A stretch of DNA of 64,000 bases from Ceratodon purpureus. Its lineage: Eukaryota > Streptophyta > Bryopsida > Pseudoditrichales > Ditrichaceae. The stretch spans positions 21,814,865 through 21,878,864 of the forward strand of contig CM026421.1 of assembly GCA_014871385.1 (NCBI GenBank), written 5' to 3'. The notes below the pieces were generated by a model, which saw only the letters and a list, made by a program, of their open reading frames with translations, had not been told where the DNA came from and ran no database searches. Shown here piece by piece: positions 34,297 through 43,546 of the stretch (within the stretch, counting starts at the first letter, position 1; each line of letters begins with the position of its first letter). The translations under genes were made by a program, and so were the position numbers.

Positions 34297-34670
34297 TTGC
34301 TCTTGATTTGTTTACTATTGCTCATTGTTTCTCACTTTTGCTCACTGCTTCTCACTATTGCTCTTACTGTTTTGCTCTCATATAGTCACTGTTCATTTTC
34401 TCTTGCTTACTGTTCTTGTTATCTGATTTGCTCACAGCACTGCTCTTGTTATATAGTTTTGCTCACTGGCTCACTGATTTGCTCTTGCTCACTAATTTGT
34501 TCTTACTCACTGATGTGCTCTTGCTCACTGATTTGCTCTTACTCACTGAGGTCCTCTTGCTCACTGATTTGCTCTTGCTCACTAATTTGTTCTTACTCAC
34601 TGATGTGCTCTTGCTCACTGATTTGCTCTTACTCACTGAGGTCCTCTTGCTCACTGTTATTTTACCATTG
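34297..34670 (+). repeat. leader tandem repeat of copia 2
   Basis: Degenerate 18-bp units (TTGCTCACTGATTTGCTC and variants) fill the leader. At 34476-34655 five such units form a 90-bp block present twice without differences. ORFs through it (34222-34698, 34416-34712) are Leu/Ser repeats in several frames and are not judged coding. Confidence 0.8.
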
Positions 34671-35306
34671 CTCCCAACGTTACTCAGAGTTGAATTAAGT
34701 TTGCTCTGCTGATTTGGTTATCAGTTTGCACATGTGGTTCATTTGTTTACTGCTTTTTGTTTATTTGTTTTGCTTAGTGGGTATCAATCAGATTTAGTTT
34801 AGTCAGATTTGGTTTATTGTTTGCTAATTGATTCTGCTCTGGTTGCTTCAAGTTCTCAGTTTGATGTTTGCAGTTTTTATTTTGCTGACTGGGTTTTGGT
34901 TCTCAGTTTGGAGTTTTTCTTTATTTGTTTTCTGCTCTGGTCTAAGTTTGTAGTTTTTATTTGTTTCTTCTGTAGATTTTTTCCCCTTGGTTTTTTCATC
35001 AACCTTGGTTTTTCCATCAGTACCAAGTTGTAGGACTGCAAGCACGAGGACCGCCAGTAGACGACTTCAGCCACAACCGGGAGTGACCTATTTCCCCTCA
35101 CTCAGATTTTATTTCCACTCTTGGTTTTTGAGTTTTTGTTTCTAGATGTTGATTTCTATATCTTCCCTAGGTAACATCGGAACTCACTAACCGTGCAACG
35201 AAGGTTTTTGTCACACAGAAGTTGGAGCAGTTTGTGTGGCCGTGTCCCTCCTAGGAATTGACAAGCTTCCGAGTGGGCCAGCTCTTGAGGAGCTCTTTCC
35301 TTCGTC

Positions 35307-36300
35307 ATGGCTAAGTCTGAAGCCAAGATCAAGACTCTCCTATTCGACCCTTTGGCGGCTGATGGCACTAATTTTTTGGAATGGTCTAATGAAATGACTA
35401 CCTTCCTATGTGCAGAGGAATTGGATGGAGCTTTGAAGGCCCAGACAGCGGCTACGCTTCAAAGTTCTTGGAATCATCAAGCTTTGATGATACTTCGCCG
35501 TCACATTGACGCCTCATTGCGATCACAGTACATTTAGATCAACGACCCGACAGAGTTATGGAAGTAGTTGCAAACTCGTTTCCGACATGAGAAGACTCTC
35601 TTTTTGCCACAGGCACGCACTGATTGGTATAGGTTGCGTGTGATTGATTTTCCAAACTTGAAGGCTTATGAAGCAGAGATGCACCGCATTGTTGCACAAC
35701 TCCGTCTATGTGGGGACGTGATCACCGAGGAGCAGCTTATGGAGAAGACACTCTCAACCTTTCCTCCTGCTAGTTCTGTTCTTGCTGAGCAATATGACAA
35801 TATGAATTATAAGTGTCATTCTGACCTCATGAGTAAGTTGTATCAAGCTGAGAAGAAGGCGTTAGTTCGATTGAAGAATGCGGAGGAACGACCAGTCCGG
35901 GAGATTCATTGCACTTAGAAGCCCTCAACTCCTGAACCGTCAATTGTTCCTACCAAGAAGGAGTCAGAACATGAGACTCACAGCACTGAAGCAGCCAAAC
36001 GTCAACCCCGAAGTACAAGTGGTTGTGGCAGAGGGCGTGATGGTCGATATTCCTCAAGAAGAGAAGACCACCGATATCAGTCCAATTAACGTTATCATAA
36101 TGAGGGTCGAGACTATTCCAGGTATCAGAACAACCATGAATATCATCAGCGTTATCAGAGTTAGTCTAGTCAGTCTCCTAGAACTAGTCCCGCTAGAGAT
36201 ACGTGTCACCGATGTGGAAGACAGGGTCATTTTGCTAGAGGATGTCGTACCCCTGAGTACTTTGTTGAAATGTATAGGGAGTTACAGAAAATGAAAGAGG
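35307..36300 (+). pseudogene. copia 2 gag (UBN2-type) remnant
   Basis: From ATG 35307 the sequence reads MAKSEAKIKTLLFDPLAADG, a UBN2-type capsid start, then LRLCGDVITEEQLMEKTLST and a CCHC knuckle CHRCGRQGHFARGC at 36204-36245. In-frame stops are TAG at 35535, 35565, 35916 and 36161 and TAA at 36087. Four of the five fit a Gln codon changed by C to T. The frame is otherwise open and well preserved. Confidence 0.85.
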
Positions 36301-37145
36301 AGAAGAGAGAAGTGCACACTCTCGATGCACCCTCTTTCAATGGCATCAAAAATTATATGGTCTGTCTGTCTAGTATAAGTTCAAGGTCTAACATAGCACT
36401 TCTAGATAGCGCATCTACTCATTCTATTTTTCGAGATCCTCAGTTCTTTGAGGCCAACTGCACGGAGGGTCCCTAGCAAGAGTGCACTATTACTACCATT
36501 GCCGAAAGACGGAAACTTAAGTTCCGTGAGGGCCGGGCAACAATAATATTGCACGGGGGATTCCCCCTCGAGTGTGAAAGAGCTATGTATGCTCCAGCCG
36601 CACCCCGTAGTCTGATCAGCTATCGGGACTTGCGTGCAAATGAGATCCACGCCTTCACCTAAGGGGAAGGTAATGATGAAAGGGCGCTAGAACTCCGTAA
36701 AGGGGCGCAATTGCTTGCCACGATACAAAAAGGTACCAGTGGACTTTATGAACTATTGATTGCGACAGCTACAATGCGCCCAACTCCCCAGCACGGAGAA
36801 TTCAATGGCCTCAAGCTCTGAAAAGAGTTTTATGGACTTAAGCAAGCGGAAAAAGCGTTGTATCATCATCTTCAACGCTTTCTCTCAACTCACGGGTTCA
36901 CTTGTCACACAACTCTTTTTTTCATCTTTGAACTTCGTAAGGATATTGATTATGTTATCTTGCTAGTATATGTTGGTCGGACTAGCTTCGGTTTAGGCTT
37001 GCAGGTTCATCACCTCTCCAACGGGAGTATTCTTCTTCATCAAGAGACTTATGTGAAGAAATCGAAGCACTTCAACATCTCAAATTCCAACCCCATCTCA
37101 GCACCAATGATTGGCCGAAGCAAGGCTAGAGAGGATCTTTATTGA
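36301..37145 (+). pseudogene. copia 2 truncated pol
   Basis: A protease-like block with NIALLDSASTHSIF (about 36390-36432) continues to a pre-integrase end (TSGLYELLI). The sequence then jumps to the end of the RT palm (FYGLKQAEKALYHHLQRFLS, about 36828) and a decayed downstream part in another frame. Stops are TAG at 36474 and TAA at 36660. Integrase and the YVDD box are absent, so the element cannot move on its own. Confidence 0.8.
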
Positions 37146-37322
37146 CCTTGCGAGGAGGAGGAGGAAGAACTTGATAAGCATCGTTACCTCGCCGCGGTCG
37201 AAGTTTTGATTCATCTTGACCAATTTTAGAGGACATACTCTTTTCTCACCCGAGAGTTTTCCCCACTGGGGTTTTTCCTCAAAGGTGAGTTTTTAATGAG
37301 GTGCTCCTAGGTCGAGGAGGAG

Positions 37323-37565
37323 TGTTAGAAAGGTTCTAGAAAGGTTCTAGAAGGATGCGAACTCGGGAGCACCGACATGCAACTCCCGGGTGGACGTCTT
37401 AGACTGAAGTAGACTAGAACACTAAGTTAGTCACAGTTAATCCCTTAGTGTTATCACCCAAAGGGCCTTGAAGTTATCATCCATGAGGCAATAAATAAGC
37501 GGAGCTTGAAGGCTACCACACACTTTCATTTTTCATTATTCCCCTTTTGTCTGAGCTTTGTAACA
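37323..37565 (+). repeat. copia 2 3' LTR
   Basis: A 243-bp LTR starting TGTTAGAAAGG; four base differences from the 5' LTR were counted by eye. Confidence 0.92.
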
Positions 37566-37570
37566 ATTTT

Positions 37571-39150
37571 GATGGAGACCGTTGTCTCCCATCGATTCCC
37601 TCGCACCCCGGCGAGGATCGAACCCTGCACCTCGAGAGGCTCTCGATTGAGGCCATCTCCCATGTTCTCTAGTATTCGGATATCCCTCTCTGGTACAGGT
37701 CACTAATTAGTCATTCCACGGCTATCTAAAAGCAATCACATCTGAATTCCCTGGGATCTTGGGGCTGCAATCAGGCCACTTGCGTTGGTAGAGAGGCTGC
37801 TAGAAAGCCATTGGGAGGCGGGGTTTGTGCATTTGTGCCAAAAACTTATTGTAGAAGTTCTTTTTGAGTCTGTATAGATCCACTATGTGGCCAAAATGAA
37901 AGGATTGACGCTCATGACAAGCCGACAGAGCATGGGAGTGATCATTGGAGGCACAATAAGTGTTTATGTATATACTTCTGATCACCTCGCTTCTCACATC
38001 ATGTTATCTTAGGTTTTGTCACTGAGAAGCTATTTACTTTGATGTGCAGCCTTTTGGATTTGATATTGGTGCTTCCAAACATGGAATCGTTTTGAAAGGC
38101 TTAGACTACGATGTGGAAGGAATTAGGGTGGGAGCCTAGGAGGTCATGTACGCATAAGGTATGAACACCTATTTTCGTACATTGAAGGAATTCACTATGC
38201 TTTACTATACTTGTAGAGGTGGAATGAGTGGCTTACTATTTTTGCGTGATTAACAAGAAGAAAAGACAAAGTTTCTTCATTTTTAGGATATTTATAAGCA
38301 TTTACAATAATAACTACATATTTTAGAAGTGACCAATATAGGTTAACTTATAGTCGATCTTACTGCATGTACACATGGGGTACATTATGGGTAATTATAG
38401 GGTGATGAAATCTCTAGTGGAGCAAGAATCTGACAAGAACGCCTTGGGGGGGTTGGTTATACTTTATATCAAGTTACTCTTTTCTTGCTCTTTTTGTTCT
38501 TTGTTGTCACTCTTCTAGTATCCAATTGATGAAACTATGTGATTCCTGAAAGATTCGAGTTACCCAAAGATACCCGGGCCCTCTTTGATGTATTATACTA
38601 CTGTTTGTTCACTCCAAACTAGTTATGATCAATAGAAGAGTTTGATGGTCTTCAAACTAGCCACATCGTGTCCTCACTGTTTTGTATCTGTTCGATGTCG
38701 AGCTCTTGAGCATCAAACAAGATAGTTATGGGTACGTTCTCAACCGCCTCTCTGCTTTGAGGCTTCATCCCTTCTGCAGCAATGTAGGAGCGACCGTGGC
38801 TGTCTTGACTGATGGGTCGTGTTTTGCTCGCAGTTCTCGCGTTAAAATCGTGGAAGGTTGAATTCTTGTGTCTGTTCTTTAACACAGCACAGGAAACGCT
38901 CAGCTTATACAATACATTATGATGATTAGTACAGCAATGCATCGATCAAACCGAACTCGATTAAGCAGACGTCAAACTGGTAACAAATAACTTGCACTGG
39001 TTTCACCGATCTCACACTTCATATTGACAAAAGTAGAAGTCGGTCTGGAGAAACATTACACCACTGACTATATGTAGCTACTTCATCTCGGCACAAACTG
39101 TCCTGAGTATGAAAACATCGTCAAGTCATAATATCAGTTGCTCTGGAATA
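37571..39150. other. spacer with a tRNA-like B-box, no firm gene
   Basis: On the minus strand near 37607-37630 the sequence GGTGCAGGGTTCGATCCTCG resembles a polymerase III B-box, which may mark a tRNA-derived SINE; no good A-box was found. The minus ORF at 38652-38942 ends in an acidic segment (ILFDAQELDIEQIQNSED) that looks protein-like, but no start, splice pattern or family could be assigned. Confidence 0.35.
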
Positions 39151-39508
39151 CGACAATTGTACTTCAGATCAAGCAGCAGACACTTTTTATTCCAAAATGG
39201 AATCAAAACAAGTTTCTGAGCTCCTCTTATGACTCCCGCCTTCGGAAGCCATGCAACTGAAGTCACCGCTCCAATTGGGGAAAACTCAGCATTATTTAGC
39301 TCGATCTATACTTATTATATTCTGCGGATCTAACTTGGATCGAAGACGATCGATGTAATGTGGCTGCAATCAACTCGTCCAACTCGGAACCGCCATACCA
39401 AACATCTGCACACACAGAACACCCTTCAACAGTGAGGTCAAAACAATTTTCTCACAAGACATGCACTGGAATCCGCAAATTAAGTCCGCAAGCTGTACCT
39501 TGTCCATC

Positions 39509-39943
39509 TCAAGGGCGTACAGCAGGCTTGGGAACAGCAACAGGGCGGACGTCGGGGTTGGGTTCTTCAGCAGGTTGCACCTGAGCTCGTGGTTCCTCGC
39601 CGGCCTTCTGGATTAAGTAGGCCTGCAGGATGGCAGCGTTGGCTGGGTCAGGCGTCACCATAAGACTATCCCCATCGTGCACAGTGATGGCAACGGGCTC
39701 GTAGTCGCCGCCCGCAACCGAGATCTGGAGAGGCTGCTCCTGGTGGGCGAGTTCCATGGTCGCCGACTGGGTCGTCACTCTGACGGCTTTGTCATCGACC
39801 AGGATGTCCAAAGGCAGCAATGCTGGGTTGTAGACGGTCACGGCTCCCTGGTTGTTTGGATCCTCCGGCTGTGCAGCAGCCATCACCGACGATGCCACGA
39901 ACAGGCCCATGAGCAGGACGAGCTTGGTCCCTGAGAGCGCCAT
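39509..39943 (-). CDS. small secreted protein, family copy B
   Basis: A 144-residue protein from the ATG in GCCATGGC; starts further upstream would lie in the leader. The signal peptide is MALSGTKLVLLMGLFVASSV followed by MAAA, with likely cleavage before QPEDP. The mature part has AVTVYNPALLPLDILVDDKA, a middle with ATMELAHQEQPLQISVAGGD, HDGDSLMVTPDPAN, and a Pro/Val/Arg-rich tail with PDVRP. It has no mature cysteines. It is closely similar to copy C and lacks a ten-residue tail insert that C has. A TATA box lies on the minus strand at 40037-40044. The function is unknown to me. Confidence 0.8.
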   Translation of the reverse strand: MALSGTKLVLLMGLFVASSVMAAAQPEDPNNQGAVTVYNPALLPLDILVDDKAVRVTTQSATMELAHQEQPLQISVAGGDYEPVAITVHDGDSLMVTPDPANAAILQAYLIQKAGEEPRAQVQPAEEPNPDVRPVAVPKPAVRP

Positions 39944-40036
39944 GGCTGTGCACAGTTTGTGAGATGAGAAGAGTATGAATGAAGAAGAGGAGGAGTCAGG
40001 TGAGTTTGGTGGTGAGAGGAGGTGAGAGAAGGGCAG

Positions 40037-40044
40037 CTTATATA
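40037..40044 (-). promoter_or_regulatory. TATA box of copy B
   Basis: TATATAAG on the minus strand, about 95 bp upstream of the ATG and at the same place as in copy C. It is followed by a CT-rich leader (CCTTCTCTCACCTCCTCTCA). Confidence 0.6.
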
Positions 40045-40165
40045 TGGATGTGGGAGCTTGGCAGACGTTTAGGAGATGGATAGGACAGCAACATCTATGT
40101 TGTGGCATTGTTTTCGGGGAGATGAATTGTGTGAATCAGAGAATGACCATGACATGAAATTCATG

Positions 40166-41483
40166 CAGTTCTTAAGAACTGAGTTACTTTCAGAGGATGT
40201 GTATGTGTTGGACGTCCGGGAATGATCCATTCTCATTATAATTATTTCGGATTTTTAATATCGTCTCAGAGTTGGATAGCGATTCGCTGTGTATATCGTT
40301 GTTTTCTTGGGTATAAATTCTTGTTAAATTATTCACATTCCTTTTGGCACATGCGAAGGCGTTTAGAGCTCATACTGCCAAAAATTGGTCGCTTCTGATT
40401 GAAACATGAATTAAAACTAGTTTGTTTGACTGAGAGTGTAAATATCTGATTAACACAATAAACAAACCTATTGTTGGCATAGGTTTAAGTGTTTATCTCA
40501 TATAAACACAATTTAGTTATTTACTAAACATTTTGTTGAAAGAAATGGTTTGAATTGTATAAAAGAATGTGTTTTTACAATGAAAGTTGCTAGCATGGCT
40601 ACCTTATAGTTTTGGATTTATCATGGATGTTGAATTAAAAGACATGTGATACAACATAAAGGCACAAGATAAAAACGGGAAGATTTCAAGCGCTGTAATC
40701 TCTCAATCCATATAGTCAAATTCCATGAAATTATCTGTTCATATTCATCCAATAGTCCGCTTTGAAATTCTACGATTGAAAACTAGAAAATATAATTGAT
40801 TTTTTATTTTCTCTCTTTCCACTAAAAATGACAATTTTAGAGTACTGTTTTTTTGGTAAGACATAGTTCACAAAATGAAGGGATTAATTACTCACATACC
40901 CATCAAATTTACGACCTAATTAGATACGAATTTTAAAATGATGAATGATTTCCAGTTAACTTCTATAATCATGGTATTAAACTGTATGCAGTCAGATAAC
41001 TTGCTCCAATACAATGACCAAAAACAGCACCTTCTAGCTCCAGTACCTAGGTAATAAATTTCTAGGTAGGATCAAAAGCCAACCTTGGATTTTCTGTTAA
41101 CGAATCCATCAACATAGCAAAGACTACAGAATTTGTAACAGAAATATAGTGCTCTCAAGAGAACTGCACAATGAGATGAAGTAAACCCACACGGTTCCCA
41201 GATTGTTCTCTACAGCTACAACTCCAAAGCTTCACAGCTCCATCATGCCTGATTCAAAACTCATGTCTCCCACGGACCGATTCAGGTACAGGCAGACACA
41301 AAACTGTGAACAGCGAGATGCCTTGAGTACGACGAAGTTCAAATTCAACACAACTACACTGTTAGAGTGCTTCTAAACATCCTTCAAATATTTCCTACTC
41401 AAGATGTATGCTGGTTTTTTCGTACTACCTAGATTTCACGGTTGCATTCAGAAAATTATATGCGAGAAGAACGGTTCTCTGCG
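40166..41483. other. spacer between inverted arms
   Basis: No ORF of note; AT-rich. It holds the upstream regions of copies B and C, which are transcribed away from each other, so shared regulation is possible. Confidence 0.5.
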
Positions 41484-41605
41484 TGAATTTCATGGCATGG
41501 TCATTCCCTGATTCACACAATTCATCTCCCCGAAAACAATGCCACAACACCGATGCTGCTGTCCTATTCATCTCCAAGACCTCTACCAATTAGCTCCCAC
41601 GTCAA

Positions 41606-41613
41606 TATATAAG
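41606..41613 (+). promoter_or_regulatory. TATA box of copy C
   Basis: TATATAAG about 100 bp upstream of the ATG, at the matching position to copy B, followed by the same CT-rich leader. Confidence 0.6.
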
Positions 41614-41708
41614 CAGCCCTTCTCTCACCTCCTCTCACCACCAAACTCACTTCACTCCTCTTCTCTTCTTCATTCATATTCATCTCAGCTAACAAACTGT
41701 GCACAGCC

Positions 41709-42170
41709 ATGGCGCTCACTGGGAAGCTCGTCCTGCTCATGGGCCTGTTCGTGGCATCGTCGGTGATGGCTGCTGCACAGCCGGAGGATCCAAACAACCA
41801 GGGAGCCGTGACCGTCCACAACCCAGCATTGCTGCCTCTGGACATCCTGGTCGATGACAAAGCCGTCAGAGTGACAACCCAGTCGGCGACCATGGAACTC
41901 GCCCACCAGGAGCAGCCTCTCCAGATCTCGGTTGCGGGCGGCGACTACGAGCCCGTTGCCATCACTGTGCACGATGGGGATAATCTTATGGTGATGCCTG
42001 ACCCTGCCAACACTGGGATCCTGCAGGCCTACATAATGCAAAAGGCTGGCGAGGAACCACGAGCTCAGGTGCAACCTGCTGAAGAACCCAACCCCGACGT
42101 CCGCCCTGCAGATGGCCCGAAATCCGATGTCCGCCCTGTTGCTGTTCCAAGGCCTGCTTTGCGCCCTTGA
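41709..42170 (+). CDS. small secreted protein, family copy C
   Basis: A 153-residue protein starting at the ATG in GCCATGGC. The signal peptide is MALTGKLVLLMGLFVASSVM followed by AAA, with likely cleavage before QPEDP. The body is nearly the same as copy B (AVTVHNPALLPLDILVDDKA; HDGDNLMVMPDPANTG). The tail has three related repeats (NPDVRP, KSDVRP, PALRP) within Pro-rich sequence, one repeat more than B. The stop is followed by GATGGACAAG^GTACAA, a probable intron donor in the 3' UTR; a matching acceptor TGTGTGTGCAG lies at about 42262-42272. The function is unknown; the minus ORF 41685-42179 is its shadow. Confidence 0.8.
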   Translation: MALTGKLVLLMGLFVASSVMAAAQPEDPNNQGAVTVHNPALLPLDILVDDKAVRVTTQSATMELAHQEQPLQISVAGGDYEPVAITVHDGDNLMVMPDPANTGILQAYIMQKAGEEPRAQVQPAEEPNPDVRPADGPKSDVRPVAVPRPALRP

Positions 42171-42527
42171 GATGGACAAGGTACAAACTATGGAATCAGT
42201 TTTTGACTTAAAGTGCAGATCATGTGAGAGGTTATATCGAACTCACTCTCGAAGGGTGTTCTGTGTGTGCAGATGTTTGGTATGGCGGTCTCGAGTTGGA
42301 CGAGTTGATTGCAGCCACATTACAATATCGTCGTCGGTCCATGTTAGACCCGCAGAAAATATAGAGTATAGATCAAGCTAAATAATGCTGAGTTTTCCCC
42401 AATTGAAGCGGTGACTTTAGTTGCATGGCTTCCGAAGGCGGGAGTCATGAGAGGAGCTCAGAAACATTTTTTGATTCCATTTTGGAATAAAAAGTGTCTG
42501 CTGCTTGATCTGAAGTACGATTGTGTC

Positions 42528-43546
42528 TCGTGTTGGAGTGAAATATAACTGATTTTTTAGCTTTAAGATGTTTGCATATATACCCAGTGAAGTTTGTGCA
42601 GACAGTAGATGTACTGAATGTGGGCTTATATTTCTCTAGTCGGCCGGTCCAATTGCCATTATCTAGGATGCCGTGTATGATCAGTGAAACCATTGCAAGT
42701 GAAATATTTGAAGTAAATCTATGCTTGGCAAGTGATACAAATCCGTCAGCTTCTCAAACAACACCGAGGAGGGTGAAGACTAACCCATCTTCCAAGAGAA
42801 TCATTTCATTTAATTCTCTTCGGGATCAATTTGCAATGATCTAGTATAATTTACAATGCTATACTTCCCTGAAGGTGGAAAACTGTGAACCGCATCTGCA
42901 TTGACTACTCAAAGGGTCTAACCAACTCGTTACTTGTCGAGTCATCAGTCAACTGAAGCTGTCGATAATTATGTTTTGATACCTTTCACATTTGAAGATC
43001 CAAATAAGCTTCAAATTAAAGTGGCCGCTGCCCTTACGTGTAGGCCTGCTGAACAGAGGAATTATGGCATACTTCACCAACATTTGCCTTGCTGTAAGAC
43101 ACGCAAACCACATGAAAAGTTCAGCATCCAATTATTCCTTATGGATAAAGCGCAACTATGCAGTAACAATGAATATGAGCATCATGTTTTAATTTTATTA
43201 ATTAAGAGCCAACTTGCGTCTTGTGATCATACCATGCATTTGAATTCCTTCATGCGCTCCAACAAGTCATATAGCTCTTCTTGTTTTGACAATACAGATC
43301 TCAAAGTCTGTAGCAATTTTATCAAGTGATATCAGAACACGATATACAATAATCACGTAAGGAGCAATATATTCTATCCACGATTGCAGAAACTTTCCAT
43401 TACAAGTGGCAATCACGAATAATAAGCAGCTTTCAAGAAAGTAAGCGGAGAAGATTCGAATCGGTTCTGAATGGAATGCCGTATTAGAATGCATTACAGA
43501 ATAAGCTTAGATCATCCGTTTCTCTGACGGGTACTCTTCCTTTACC
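42528..43546. other. spacer between copy C and the Sec14 gene
   Basis: Short overlapping ORFs only. The 3' UTRs of the two convergent genes presumably end here. No other feature was seen. Confidence 0.45.

Larger units (their letters stand above)
34039..37565 (+). mobile_element. internally deleted Ty1/copia element (copia 2)
   Basis: Two 243-bp LTRs and a perfect 5-bp duplication ATTTT (34034-34038, 37566-37570) bound the element. Between them are a repetitive leader, a UBN2-type gag with zinc knuckle, a protease site, and then an abrupt jump at about 36770-36830 to the end of reverse transcriptase. Integrase and the RT catalytic core are missing. A purine tract CGAGGAGGAG precedes the 3' LTR. 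The two LTRs differ at only four positions, so the insertion is young even though the coding region carries at least seven stop codons. Confidence 0.9.
39151..40165 (-). repeat. left arm of ~1-kb inverted duplication
   Basis: The reverse complement of this stretch matches 41484-42527 across promoter, coding region, 3' UTR and beyond. It includes shared AATAATGCTGAGTTTTCCCC and CATTTTGGAATAAAAAGTGT downstream of the gene. The arms are separated by about 1.3 kb. Confidence 0.8.
41484..42527 (+). repeat. right arm of ~1-kb inverted duplication
   Basis: See the left arm at 39151-40165. The match runs from GTGAATTTCATGGCATGGTC upstream of the gene to CTTGATCTGAAGTACGATTG downstream. Confidence 0.8.

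Noticed and set aside
34476..34655. CRISPR-like array
   Set aside because: The repeats are contiguous 18-bp units without unique spacers and lie in a retrotransposon leader.
34222..34712. Leu/Ser-rich ORFs as a membrane protein gene
   Set aside because: They only translate the tandem repeat, in two frames at once, and lie in the copia 2 LTR and leader.
3347..37145. TAG as a reassigned or read-through codon
   Set aside because: The neighbouring cellular genes use TAG and TGA as normal stops (nucleolin and Sec14 end in TAG). The TAG-bearing frames also contain frameshifts, so decay is the simpler reading.
38652..38942. minus-strand ORF with acidic C-terminus
   Set aside because: The end looks protein-like, but no start, family or supporting exon was found; noted only in the spacer entry.
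41685..42179. 164-codon minus ORF opposite copy C
   Set aside because: The plus strand encodes a signal peptide and family-conserved protein; the minus ORF is its shadow, and a similar shadow lies opposite copy B.
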